NCBI GenBank assembly: GCA_026182355.1
Contig: JAPFBL010000007.1
Span: 248,001 to 312,000, forward strand
From: Hermatobates lingyangjiaoensis
Lineage: Eukaryota; Arthropoda; Insecta; Hemiptera; Hermatobatidae
DNA: 64,000 nucleotides
Direction: 5' to 3'
The position numbers and the translations under genes were made by a program. The notes under the pieces were generated by a model. It was not told where the DNA came from, ran no database searches, and worked only from the letters and a program-made list of their open reading frames with translations. Below, piece after piece: positions 38,401 to 47,069 of this stretch (position 1 is its first letter; each line of letters starts with the position of its first letter).

Positions 38401-41400
38401 AGGAAGAAATGTCATTTCAAAATATTCCATAAATATATTATTAAGAACTGGAGATAGATATATTGATAAAAGTATCGACCGTGAAATAGAAAAAAAATTA
38501 AAATTTATCAGGACTAGGTCAGTTCTTCAGGTTCAAATTAAACTCTCATTGCCAACGTTTCGGTTTTTATTTAAAACCTTTTTCATAGACAGAAGTATAA
38601 AATTTTGAAACAGAGAAACTAAGAATTACATTAGAGATTATTTGACAAAGAAAAATAGTCTGTGGATTTTAACAACTGTCTAGTTTGAATAAACATGTGA
38701 CACTTGTTTGAATGAACAGTGTCACAAGTTCATTCAAACTAGACAGTTGTTGCTAAAATCCACAGATTATTTTTCTTTGTAAAATAATCTCCAATGTAAT
38801 ACTTAGTTTTTCTGTTTCAAAATTTTATGCTTCTGCCTATGAAAAAGGTTTTAAATAAAAACCAAAACGTTGGCAATGAGAGTTGAATTTGAACCTGAAG
38901 AACTGACCTAGTCCTGATAAATTTTAATTTTGTAAATACATATACATATATCAATAAACTACAATATGAAATGGGAAAAAAAGACTTATCTTTCAACCGT
39001 AGCAAGCAGTCTTCGTCAGAGTCAAAAACCCAACTGAAACACTAGATGCAGAAAACACCTGGTGAGGGGTTGAGACGAGTGTGAGGAGGGAAGAGTGGTA
39101 TTTTAAAAGGGTGTAAAGTGCAGGAAAGTACAAATGTCCAGAGAGGGATGTTTGGGGAAACAAAGCAGTACAGTAAGCAAGAGTAAAAAAAAACTATCCG
39201 CTAGCTGTCAACCCTTTTACTCTTTCTTACTGTACTCCTTTGTTTCCCCAGACATCCCTCTCTGGACATTTGTCCTTTCCTGCACTTTACACCCTTTTAA
39301 AAAGTTAAATGGTTCACACATATTGACTATACACATACACCTCTCTCCCAAATCTATGAATAAAGGTGTCATACTAATAAAATTAATTTCCTCTTTCCTC
39401 GCTCTTTACATCCTTTATAAAAACCCTTGCATCTCTCTCTTCTAAATAGCGAACCAAATGCCGTGAGGAAGCCTCAGTTCCTAAAAGTCGCTAAAACGAT
39501 TGCATCAAATATGACGAATACTGGTCTTTAGCTCTTAATAAATTATCTAATATTTAGGACTAGATGCGTCCTCCAAGTGTCAAAATGCCTCGCATGATTA
39601 GTGCATAATTTCTAGGCTTCAAATTAGATTAAAATCATGTGTATGTGAATTTTCTAATCCATTTTTCTCCCTCACTTTCCTACTTGAAGATTATAAATCA
39701 TCAGTTTTATGTTAGTTACACTTTAAATTTCATCTTATAACATAGAAATGTTATGTGACAAGAGATAATTTTTCTACTTTGATGGTGACTCTGTAAGCCT
39801 TACATCATAAAATTTAGAGCATAGATCATTATTGTTTAAATACCAATAAGAGATGTCAAGCCTATTGACTACTACAGTAGTACAGAATACCTGATTGGAA
39901 AACAAAGAGTCTTTATAATGACAACAGTCAGTCCTCCCATAGTCTCATTTTTCTCAAAGTACAATGCGTTTAGGCTGCGTGGCAATCCTACAAGGAAACA
40001 GACATAGGCGAACAGTGGCCCTTTGTGATACCACACAATGAATATTGAATCTACAATGCAGTTCTAGATTTTACCTAACTCAAGTGTACCTTAAGAGTAA
40101 GATTCTTTGAGTACCTGACATAGAACCGATGACTTAACGTCCTCACCGAGGGACGACGTGTTAAGATTTATGCACCACCCACGTGAATAAATTTAGGGTC
40201 AAAGTGGTTATTGAGCCCCGGACCTACCAGTCCAGGGGCGAGCACGTTGCCACTGAGCTAACCTGACCCCGGTCTTTTATACTTCATTTTAACAACAAAT
40301 ATGAATTTCAACATCAATCAAACGGTTCCATTTATCCACCAAAATAGTGAATACAGTATATATACACGGTGATTATTACGAAAATATAACAAATGACCAT
40401 TATACTAATAAGAGCTTGTAAAAATTGTAAACTTGTTTAACTTGTCAGCAAAATTGTCTATATCAAGGTATGAAATAGTTCAATAGGGCAAACTCTAGAG
40501 ATTAATAAGTATGGTAGAGATACTTTCATTAATGATCCAATATAATGCCCCTCTTAGAAACATTTTCAGTTGCCTTCTAAAAACTTTTAACATTTCTGTA
40601 AAGGCTTTTAAAATCAAAATAAAAAAAAATTGTACTGAATTATATGGCTGCATGTCACATCATTAACAGCATTGACTTTCTCACTTCAATAAATCTAACC
40701 ATTTGTTAAGACAATTTTTTTTAATTTCGCAAAAACTTGAGCATTCTGCCATAAGCTTTCGTGTACAACAATACAGTTTATAAAAAGAGAAGCCTCTGCA
40801 TTAGAAATCGCAAGACATTATTCCTCTGTCTAGTGAACTGAGTGGGCAGAAAGGGTCCCTCACCTCTGCGGTGCAGGTATTTATGCAATTCTTTCCCTGC
40901 GCTTAGACGTAAATCTACCTACGCCTCACCTCATGACTCGGTATGCTTTTATATAGTCAGTTGCTCTGACGCTTTGTCAAAGATTATATTTTTGAGAGAT
41001 GTGTCTCTGCAATCACTCTTGGCCAGTAGTTTAAAGTTAATGCATGCTCGTTCCGTCCTTCTATTCCACTGATCCAACGTGGCCCAGGAGTCCAATGAAA
41101 AATCACGGTTCAGACATCTATATTTATAAAAACCAAGTAAACAAGAGGAATGACAAACTGATATTCAAATCAGACGGCAGTCTGATATCGAAAGTTTACA
41201 AAACGAATATCGAAAGTTTAGTATGTATATAATTAATACTAGTGTTAAATCACTGCAATCTGTTAGAGTGTAGTATTTACTCATGATGGGGCATTTATAA
41301 GAAGTCCAGTTTTTTTTATAACTTTAACAAATCGTACTTCCTTATCAATGGTTTCGTTAAATAAGTCTTGAAGAGGACTGCACGACTTTTAAGATCTCTA

Positions 41401-44400
41401 AAAATCTCTAAATCTCCAAAAATCGGGTAAATCATCTAATCTCTAAAAGTTATAAACAATAAATATATATAAAAAAAGGATGACTTTAGGTAGAGTCAAG
41501 AAATACAAAGTCGACAACGAATTTCATTTTCTACTACTCTCATTTCAAACATTTTTCTCTGTGAAGTCATCTGAGTTTTTATAATCTTATAAAAAAAAAC
41601 TTAAACAGTTCTAAATTGGTTTTTACCTTATGTTAACATATTGAAATGCACCCAGCAGTGATTCAAGTGATCTTACCAAACAAGTTATTTATTTTTTTTT
41701 TTTCATTTAACATATGATAAAGTTGCATTCATTTGCACTTTATTCAATTGTTGAAATTAACCACTGTAATATAATTAATAGTTACTGTATCTAACTCTCC
41801 TATTTACATACTTTCAACTTTAATGCTGTTTTCTAGGGTAGAAAATTTGTTCTTCAGAGTAAGTTATGTACATTACTAGATTCTAAGTAAGTGTTAAAAC
41901 TTATTCTGTTCTAAATTCTAGGGTACAATGCAGCTTTTTAGACTCTACAAAATGAAAACATATATGCAGTATTTTTTTAAAAAAAAACTTCCAATTTAAT
42001 TACATTATTATTTATCCGGACGAAGCTTGGACGGGTTCCAAGTCAAGTTTAATAAACCTATTAGTAAATTTTCTTAATAAATTCTTTAATGTTCATGTAC
42101 ACACGGACTAATAGGAAGCGTAAGGATTTTAAAGCTGAGTTCTGCTAAGGGCATCTAATTCTCGTTACATCACCCATATTAAGCAATATTAGGCCTAGTC
42201 AGCTATTGGATGGATGGCACTCGTACAGTGGACTCCTCCAGTAACGTGGTTCGCTCATCATTTAAAAGGACGCCAAATAAAAGGAGCACCCATTTTAAAC
42301 TTTCACTCTTTGCACAATTTGAACGACTTTAAAAAACTCTTACTACTGCTTTTAAGCTTAGTTGCGCATTTTTAGGACTGATTCTCCCAGTAGTTCTAAA
42401 AATTCTCTCTTTTTTTACCTCCACATACTTATATTGGTAGATGGTCTATTTATCAATATACTATAGTGAAGACCAAACGAAAGAAACATCACATCCTAAA
42501 ATAAAAAAAATCGTGATAAGAACACATGAATCACGACAGGTGAATGCCAAATGCATCTACTGAAGGATGCCAATTCCGTATTTCGACAGTTTTTTTTTTA
42601 ATATTTTGAAGGATAGGATGAGGAGTGAAAGTTGTAAAGAATAAATTTTGTAATCGACTGGGTTTTTCAAAATCTGCCAATTGTTTTTAAAATATGATTT
42701 CTCACTAAAAGGCTAGTAGTTCGCAAATATGGACTTGATTGATGATTTCGCTTTCTGTCTGTGTTCTCTGCCTTCTATAGTTTCATTCTCTTAGCCCTAC
42801 AGCAGAGGAACCTACTACCATTAACGTGTCTGACCATCAACCTCTCGACTCCTAATCTACCAACTGACTGCTCTAAAAACTTCTACCACTGCAAAGAGAT
42901 TTCCTGTTTCCTAGGCAACTAGTCAGTGACTCTACGGTGGACCCCTAATCATGTGAGCGTCATGGAGAACGAAAGAGTAAAGAGCCTTGTCAAGAAGGGA
43001 GAACACACTGCAAACTAACATCCAGATGAATCGTTCCTTCGGTATACAAAGCAGCAACGCAGATATTAAACAATAGATAATACGCAGATAATTAAACAAC
43101 AAACATTTAAACAAAAAAATCATGAGGAGACGAATAAAAGAAAACAATTCCCCCCTGGCTCGTTCCACTAAAAGATGCAAATTTTGTCACAGAGTTCAAA
43201 CACCTAAAGGACACAACTACCTCCAAGGCCATACTTGCATAGTTTTAGTCGGACCTGGAAAGTGTCCTCTATGTATCAAATGAGTAATAAATTGAGAATT
43301 TGACCACCTCAGTGCTATGGAACAGCCAAAACCATTCAAGATTTTGTATTACTGAATTCAAAACCATCCAACGAATAATAATAAATACAACTATTCTCTT
43401 TGTAAATAAGAGGAAAATCTCTAATAATAAACAGGTTTTTATGAGTTAAATAAACTAAAATATAACACTCATTTATACTTAAGGTAGATAAGCAAGTCAC
43501 ATCAATTAGACATTTATACTAAAAAATCAATTATGACGATTAATAAAAACCTTAAAAAATTAATCCGAAAAAAAGATAATTAATTATGAAAGTATTTTAA
43601 TGTCATTTTAAACTGCGATTGATGTTTTTCTACAAAATCCATTACTGTCATGTTTCCATAAAAACAACAACGTTATACTGAAGAAAGAAAAAGTAGTCCA
43701 AGTTAAAAATGACAAAGAAGAATCAAAATTCATGCGGTGTTAAGTAGTAAATCTTTATCAAAAATACATCAGGATATACATTTTATCGTTTGAAAAGAGA
43801 CTGGCTTATGGTAATTGGACTATATAATGAAATTACCTCCAAGTAACGACTGTATACTAAGGAGAATGGTGTGTACGTCATAAAGGGCGGACCATTTCTC
43901 TTTGAGAATATCAAGGCAGATGGTACCCTGAGAGTCAACATTAGGGTGGAAGCAGGGTGAGGTAAATTTGACGACTGGAGGTGAATAAGGGTAACTTTGG
44001 GGAAACTCAAGGCCCAGTCTGTAAACTAGGCCTTCATACACCTGTAGAACAAAAAAGAATTAGTGTACAATAAGTAACTAGCAATTAGGTCCAACAAAAT
44101 GAAATATCCAAAACACGTACCCAGTTTAAATTAATATTTGCCACACATAAAAAACTTGATAGATGAGAATATAAATACACACAATGGTACTAGGATATCC
44201 AGAGAAAATAAAAAACATATTCCATTCCTATATATATATATACATATTTTACTCATTTTTCAGTAGTTTGCATATTGGAAGTATACAATTAAACTGCTAT
44301 AAATAAATGTATATTAAAAATTTAATAAAATATATAGTTTATAAAACAATAACTTTTAAACAACAGATTTATATTCTCATTAGAAAATAATCACGTAAAC

Positions 44401-45489
44401 GAAATGGCTACAAAGAGAACTGAGATCAACTTATTCATTCTTTTCCATAATAGGGCTAGTTTTAAAATTGTAAACGAAAAATAAGTATTACAGCACAATA
44501 AGTGCAGAAATTAAAAATTCCAGAGTTAGTGTTAGTTTTCCACAATATTCTAATTAGCTCCTATTCGGGGAAAAAAATTCTTATTTTGAACTAACAATAT
44601 CATAAACCAATAGAGATCTAAAATTATCTATCAACTTCACAAATTTTAAATGGACTGATGTAAATTTTGAAAACTACACTAGAATTGGCGGCTGAATTGG
44701 CAATTCCTTGATTAATTTACATATTGCATTTTAACAGTCTTTAAACTCAAAGTCGAAAAAATTTTTCACTTCACTATAACTAAATTGTGTATAACAAATT
44801 ATCATAGCTCCTTCACTTATTTAAATTACAAAACATAGAAGAAAGCAGCAATATTATAACAAGACAAACAACTTTTAATTACTACATACGCCTGTGTGAA
44901 TATTTTATACCCTTAAAAGTAGATAGTAGAGTATCAATAATGTCAAACATGGCATCATCATAAGTTTTTCATTATTCTCAACCCAAAAATCTGACCAATA
45001 TCAACCTTATTGTCGCCAAAATAGTAAAAATAACATAATAAATGCAAACCAACACAAGTAATAACAGTAACAACAGAAACACCTGCACTTGTAATACATA
45101 CAAACTAGTAAATAAGTAATTCACTTACAGTCCCCGGTGGCCCATGAATAGTAGCTACCCACTTAAATAAATTTTCACCTTCAGGAAATGCTGAAACACC
45201 TGAATCTCCGCTCATCTACAAATAAAAATAAAAAAGTTAACCACAATAATATAACAACAATGACAATAGTAATGCTAAAAAACATACCATTAATGTCATA
45301 AGTTCCTTTTGTAGCCTGAAAAAAAGGGTATAATCTTAATACAACTCATGGATTATAACGAACCAGACTAAAGGCTATGTACCTTTTGGTAACTGCATGA
45401 TTGTCTTGAGGCCTCCCCTGCATCTCGTTACTAGTTTTACCTGGTGTGGAAGTTGTACCTGTTAAGAATGGGTTTATGTTTTGGGCCAT
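25518..45489 (-). CDS. UBE2C: UBE2C, E2 ubiquitin-conjugating enzyme of the APC/C (five exons)
   Basis: UBE2C (UbcH10, vihar in flies) starts K11-linked ubiquitin chains on cyclin B, securin and other APC/C substrates in mitosis. Joined exons (45489-45383, 45315-45288, 45215-45129, 44041-43837, 25612-25518) give 522 nt, 173 residues plus stop, against 179 in human. Every junction has GT donor and AG acceptor and keeps phase. Conserved blocks: '[20 protein letters not shown]', '[17 protein letters not shown]', the HPN motif (106-108), catalytic Cys116 in '[18 protein letters not shown]', and the C-terminal '[16 protein letters not shown]'. The short, variable N-terminal extension is also family-typical. 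Intron 4 is about 18.2 kb and is packed with Penelope-like elements and palindromes; the other introns are about 70 to 1090 bp. No substitution at a key residue was seen, so the gene looks intact. Confidence 0.95.
25613..26500. other. UBE2C intron 4, distal part, with foldback repeat
   Basis: Intron sequence. It contains a degenerate terminal-repeat module at 26002 (CTGACGAGGACC) and a foldback whose arms, AAACACACACTTACA (about 26131-26146) and its complement (26239-26255), flank sequence related to the repeats at 8.15 and 63.6 kb. Confidence 0.5.
26501..26645 (-). mobile_element. Penelope-type terminal repeat, minus orientation
   Basis: Same family as 7896-8112 and 36900-37040. On the minus strand it has TGACGAAGACCG, loop CTTGTTA, CGGTT, GAAA (26612-26586). 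The initial C of the CTGACGA box is lost. AAACCACAAT and its complement ATTTGTGGTTTGATCA bracket it. A (TA)n tract lies at about 26500-26510. Confidence 0.55.
26974..27006. repeat. (TA)n microsatellite abutting Penelope-like element 1
   Basis: Uninterrupted TA dinucleotides directly against the left end of the element at 27009. Confidence 0.9.
27300..28140 (+). pseudogene. Penelope-like reverse transcriptase, disrupted
   Basis: In shifting frames the plus strand gives the fingers and palm of a Penelope RT: an '[14 protein letters not shown]' block (about 27450-27495), an '[14 protein letters not shown]' block (about 27535-27580), the catalytic YVDDL box (27626-27640) with both aspartates intact, and '[14 protein letters not shown]' (about 27740-27780). 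Single-base indels and in-frame stops separate these blocks, so no functional enzyme can be made from this copy. Confidence 0.8.
28156..28566 (+). pseudogene. Penelope-like GIY-YIG endonuclease domain (still open)
   Basis: About 136 codons are open to a TAA stop. The domain shows '[20 protein letters not shown]', '[13 protein letters not shown]' and '[14 protein letters not shown]', followed by a conserved late Glu/Arg segment. The C-x-x-C before the YYGET strand is typical of Penelope-like endonucleases. The expected 'GIY' first strand reads 'LIY'. It follows the RT region directly and would be its C-terminal domain in an intact element. Upstream breaks make the copy non-autonomous. Confidence 0.85.
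29028..29175. repeat. 148-bp palindrome with terminal-repeat-like core
   Basis: Arms 29028-29080 and 29123-29175 are near-perfect inverted copies (TGATGTAATTTTTTTGAGGG and its complement). The 42-bp centre read on the minus strand contains CTGAAGG, a GACAT/ATGTC hairpin, then GAAACGTCGG, the Penelope-type hairpin-GAAACG junction. (TA)n lies on the left side. Confidence 0.75.
29209..29368 (-). mobile_element. Penelope-type terminal repeat between two (TA)n tracts
   Basis: A minus-strand copy of the family seen at 36900-37040, including CTGACGA, extra A, GACCG/CGGTT hairpin and GAAA (29328-29300), with AAACCACAATAAGAAATGGG at 29264-29283. It is bracketed by (TA)n at 29209-29220 and 29351-29366. 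Confidence 0.65.
29367..29415. repeat. (GA)n microsatellite
   Basis: AG dinucleotide run with minor interruptions, directly after a (TA)n tract. The minus-strand open frame over it is low complexity at one end. Confidence 0.85.
29440..29735 (-). pseudogene. Possible LINE fragment
   Basis: The minus strand gives '[12 protein letters not shown]' near 29490-29530, reminiscent of the D/E-x-x-x-L-x-x-W segment just before the RT domain of CR1/RTE-like LINEs. Nothing else in the frame supports this and the assignment is weak. Confidence 0.2.
29832..30011 (-). mobile_element. Foldback Penelope-type terminal repeat with hammerhead-like core
   Basis: Inverted arms (29832-29877 and about 29966-30011) share AAAATAAACTGTGACAC and an ATAACAGAGACTCACT block. 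On the minus strand CTGAGGA (29912-29906) is followed by one G, hairpin GACCG/CGGTC, then GAAA (29888-29885). This is the cleanest example of the module in the window. Confidence 0.6.
30058..30860. mobile_element. 803-bp palindromic foldback element
   Basis: Left arm 30058-30445 and right arm 30475-30860 are inverted copies that read as roughly 95% identical by eye, with a 29-bp centre. The arms contain no recognisable protein domain. Each arm holds an internal partial duplication (a GTAGAGGTTG...CAGTC..TCTTGAT segment and a related CAGTCCCTCTGTGAT segment). AT-rich TATATA lies just outside the right end. A foldback transposon or a head-to-head dimer of a short element is likely; the class is unknown. 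Confidence 0.75.
30861..33865. other. UBE2C intron 4, unremarkable part
   Basis: AT-rich intron DNA. A more GC-rich patch near 32400-32530 has no recognised domain. No gene or clear mobile element was recognised. Confidence 0.4.
33866..34105 (-). mobile_element. tRNA-derived SINE, copy A
   Basis: Reading from 34105 leftward, the head has A box TTAGCCCAGTGAC (34093-34081) and B box-like GGAGTTGAATTCCC (34051-34038), with typical spacing. The body then matches copy B near 40.2 kb, including CATTGTGTGGTATCAC and TTGAGTTAGG. It lies in UBE2C intron 4 in sense orientation with the gene. Confidence 0.7.
34106..35550. other. UBE2C intron 4, no element recognised
   Basis: AT-rich DNA with one CT-rich stretch near 34310-34330. 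Open frames around 35029-35362 are overlapping and have no recognisable domain. Confidence 0.4.
35551..37040 (+). mobile_element. Penelope-like element 2, truncated and decayed
   Basis: Parts in order: a hammerhead-like terminal-repeat remnant (CTGAGGA, T, GACC/GGTT hairpin, GAAA at 35572-35597); a 20-bp inverted terminal-repeat end (ATATATGATCAAACCACAAT, 35821-35840) fused directly to RT-coding sequence; the RT C-terminal half; GIY-YIG remnants to about 36650; and a right terminal repeat (about 36745-37030) with the module CTCCGACGAAGACCG..GAAA, in which the core is mutated. The layout parallels element 1: inverted repeat sequence on the left, direct on the right. Confidence 0.75.
35845..36650 (+). 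pseudogene. Penelope-like RT C-terminus plus GIY-YIG remnant
   Basis: The open part (to 36325) begins at the RT catalytic box, which reads '[11 protein letters not shown]' at 35846-35878. The usual YVDD is HVND, so one catalytic aspartate is replaced by asparagine. '[12 protein letters not shown]' and '[13 protein letters not shown]' follow, then the thumb-like region. Past the stop near 36325, other frames give '[11 protein letters not shown]' then '[19 protein letters not shown]', a GIY-YIG endonuclease with an internal stop and frameshift. Clearly inactive. Confidence 0.8.
37041..38495. other. UBE2C intron 4, no element recognised
   Basis: AT-rich sequence with overlapping opposite-strand open frames near 37766-37997 and no domain. 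Nothing supported. Confidence 0.35.
38496..38931. mobile_element. 436-bp palindrome built from Penelope-type terminal repeats
   Basis: Arms 38496-38703 and 38719-38931 are inverted copies with a 15-bp loop. Each arm carries the same terminal-repeat junction as element 1 (CTATGAAAAAGGTTTTAAAT with an AAAACC partner, then AACGTTGGCAATGAGAG in the right arm). This explains why both strands show nearly the same short open frame. It looks like two terminal repeats joined head to head with the internal region lost. Confidence 0.75.
38945..39445. mobile_element. Penelope-like remnant 3 with head-to-head terminal repeats
   Basis: 38945-39190 (minus) is a copy of the right terminal repeat of element 2 (36745-36995), with its hammerhead-like module at 39019-38991. 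39200-39310 (plus) repeats the first ~110 bp of the same unit in the opposite direction, giving a second palindrome centred near 39195. Immediately after, 39325-39440 (plus) encodes a degenerate '[19 protein letters not shown]', related to the RT segment after the catalytic box in element 2. Confidence 0.6.
39950..40275 (-). mobile_element. tRNA-derived SINE, copy B
   Basis: The head on the minus strand has A box TTAGCTCAGTGGC (40261-40249) and B-box-like GGGCTCAATAACC (40218-40206) inside a tRNA-like GGGGTCAGG...GGTCCGGGG segment. The body shares CATTGTGTGGTATCAC and TTGAGTTAGG with copy A at 34.0 kb and carries an extra ~80 bp. Confidence 0.72.
40276..40835. other. UBE2C intron 4, no element recognised
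   Basis: AT-rich with a (A)n run near 40620. No gene supported. Confidence 0.35.
40836..41095 (+). pseudogene. Possible LINE RNase H fragment (N-terminal half)
   Basis: Broken frames give a 'GAGIYA' block near 40880-40900 and '[18 protein letters not shown]' near 41005-41060. These resemble the first strand and the SDS-x-x-x-L-x-A-L segment of retrotransposon RNase H. Catalytic residues are not preserved. Moderate to weak. Confidence 0.35.
41096..42899. other. UBE2C intron 4, no element recognised
   Basis: AT-rich sequence with homopolymer T runs (41695-41705). No gene supported. Confidence 0.35.
42900..43260 (+). pseudogene. LINE RNase H C-terminal remnant
   Basis: Reads '[20 protein letters not shown]' (about 42928-42990), fitting the RNase H pattern of an aromatic/WxPxH motif followed by G/x-NE-x-A/V-D-x-LA. 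The usual Asp of the last motif is replaced by Lys. A cysteine-rich 'CKFCH' ... 'GKCPLC' segment follows near 43175-43260. Frames are interrupted. It fits the RNase H-bearing LINE whose C-terminal tail is found at 5.8 and 48.1 kb, but a shared origin is unproven. Confidence 0.5.
43261..43836. other. UBE2C intron 4, proximal end
   Basis: AT-rich intronic sequence leading from the exon 4 donor (43836-43835). No other feature recognised. Confidence 0.5.
43837..44041 (-). CDS. UBE2C: UBE2C exon 4 (catalytic)
   Basis: The exon runs from '[15 protein letters not shown]' to 'SIQSLLG' and carries the HPN tripeptide and active-site Cys116 ('[18 protein letters not shown]'). It is 205 nt long and ends with one base of a Glu codon at a GTAATT donor. 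Confidence 0.96.
44042..45128. other. UBE2C: UBE2C intron 3
   Basis: About 1.09 kb between exon 3 (donor GTAAGT) and exon 4 (acceptor TTTGTTCTACAG). A (TA)n stretch lies near 44230. No further feature recognised. Confidence 0.8.
45129..45215 (-). CDS. UBE2C: UBE2C exon 3
   Basis: Exactly 29 codons, '[17 protein letters not shown]' through 'GPPGT', between a TTTGTAG acceptor and a GTAAGT donor. It encodes the first beta-strands of the UBC fold. Confidence 0.95.
45288..45315 (-). CDS. UBE2C: UBE2C exon 2 (28-nt microexon)
   Basis: A 28-nt exon between a TTTTTTTCAG acceptor and a GTATGT donor. It completes the split Arg codon and adds 'LQKELMTLM', identical or nearly so to other UBE2C proteins. 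Confidence 0.92.
45383..45489 (-). CDS. UBE2C: UBE2C exon 1 (coding part)
   Basis: ATG at 45489-45487 opens '[17 protein letters not shown]' and the exon ends with 'AVTK' plus two bases of an Arg codon. The donor is AAAAG followed by GTACAT. This low-complexity N-terminal extension is the least conserved part of UBE2C, but the final 'TKR' leads exactly into exon 2. Confidence 0.92.
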
Positions 45490-45564
45490 AGTTTTAAAAG
45501 GTGACTGTAGCAATGATGAATTTAGAGGTAACACAGGTTTTGACCAAATTAACAAGAATCGAAG

Positions 45565-45600
45565 TTAACGGAATATGGCGTCGGTTCAAATGACGTCACA
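45565..45600 (-). promoter_or_regulatory. UBE2C: UBE2C core promoter with CHR, CRE and YY1-like sites
   Basis: About 80-110 bp upstream of the ATG lie a perfect palindromic CRE, TGACGTCA (45591-45598), an abutting TTTGAA (minus strand, 45590-45585) matching the cell-cycle genes homology region, and AATATGGCGTC (plus, 45572-45582) matching the YY1 consensus AAnATGGCGnC. Mammalian UBE2C is a CHR-regulated G2/M gene, so the TTTGAA is plausible. Function is inferred, not shown. Confidence 0.55.
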
Positions 45601-46399
45601 CCACACAATAACTTCTGTTCCATAGATTACAATGGCAGTGAACAATAACGGACTTTTCTTATTAAATATTTAACTTATTGATAACCTGCCAGTGTTCCAT
45701 TAGGTTCTTAAGAAGTAGTTGATTACATTTATTTACAAATTCTTATATACTGTATATTTTTAAATTTTAATATTGAAAAACAATTGGATTAATAAATCGT
45801 AAATTAATGTATTCCTCTTTTTTGAAAATTTGAATTCTATGAAATTTTGCTTATCCGTTTTCAATTTTGAACAATGCAACTTCAAAATACATTTTGGCCA
45901 TTAGTTTTAAACTTTAGTACACATTAAAGTTAATTGTTGGGTAAACGTGGCAAGATATGTAAAATAATAGGCATATTTGAAATATTTGTTCTATTTATCT
46001 AAGTAAATCCTGCATTAACCTGAATGTTTAACCACGTTGACCTCTCCTCACAATTTTTTCAGTACTTACAAAATACATAACTGTTCATTAGGAGACGTCA
46101 AAAAGTATGTTCCAATGAACCAAACATCCCAGAATTAGCATACTATGTGAAATTCGAGTTAACCCCAAGTATTCGAGTTAATAAAACTTACAATTACTGT
46201 AAATTATTGTAGACGAAGTTAGTCAAAGCCAAAAAAATGTTTACTCAAAATTCTTTTTTTCTTTAAAGTGATCAAAGAAACTTCTACTACTTAAACAACA
46301 ATTTTATTATAAATTTGGGAGTCTGATGGTCTGACATTAATCTACTCCTTGGGTTTTAGAGATAGACTCTCATAACTATAAATATACTGAACGTAATAC

Positions 46400-46587
46400 C
46401 AGAAAACATATGGTATATTACAAATTTCAGTCTCAAGATCTTTGATTACAAAAATTTTTCTTTGAACGATACAAAAATAAACAGTAAAAAGATAAAAATA
46501 GCGTTGTATTTGTATACATTTTGATTTTCACCATCAGTTATGAAGCATTTCTTAACGAACAGTTTGATGTATTTTTTTTATTCATGT
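46400..46587. repeat. 187-bp direct repeat, unit 1
   Basis: Starts CAGAAAACATATGGTATATT and runs to a TTTATTCAT end. Nearly identical to 46882-47069, with about three substitutions and one indel by eye. No coding content. Confidence 0.85.
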
Positions 46588-46881
46588 TACATTTTAAGAC
46601 AACTTAAAATGTATTTGTCACATATGTTGCCTAATACCGCATACGCAGCAACAATTAATATTTCTTGTATTTATTTTCGATCAGATTAACAAGTTGTGCT
46701 CACTCTGTGTACCCTATCATAGTCCAAAGAGGTATATTGATACGTCTTGAACGGTACTGTGTGGAAACGTTATTAGTTGTATTACATGACATTCTGTAAA
46801 AGTTGTAAGATTTAAAATGTACAAAAATTAGTAGCAAATATTTAAATTAAAATATTTAAAAACAAATGTGGAAAAAGAAAT

Positions 46882-47069
46882 CAGAAAACATATGGTATAT
46901 TACAAATTTCAGTCTCAAGATCTTTGATTACGAAAATTTTTCTTTGAACGATACAAAAATAAACAGTAAAAAGGTAAAAATAGCGTTGTATTTGTATACA
47001 TTTTGATTTTCACCATCAGTTATGCAGCATTTCTTAACGAACAGTTTGATGTAATTTTTTTTATTCATT
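46882..47069. repeat. 187-bp direct repeat, unit 2
   Basis: Partner of 46400-46587, offset 482 bp, separated by about 294 bp of unrelated AT-rich DNA. The high identity implies a recent duplication or a short LTR pair. No RT, primer-binding site or polypurine tract was identified between the units. Confidence 0.85.

Noticed and set aside
38384..39005. Matching short peptides encoded on opposite strands
   Set aside because: They arise because the DNA is a palindrome, not because two related genes exist.
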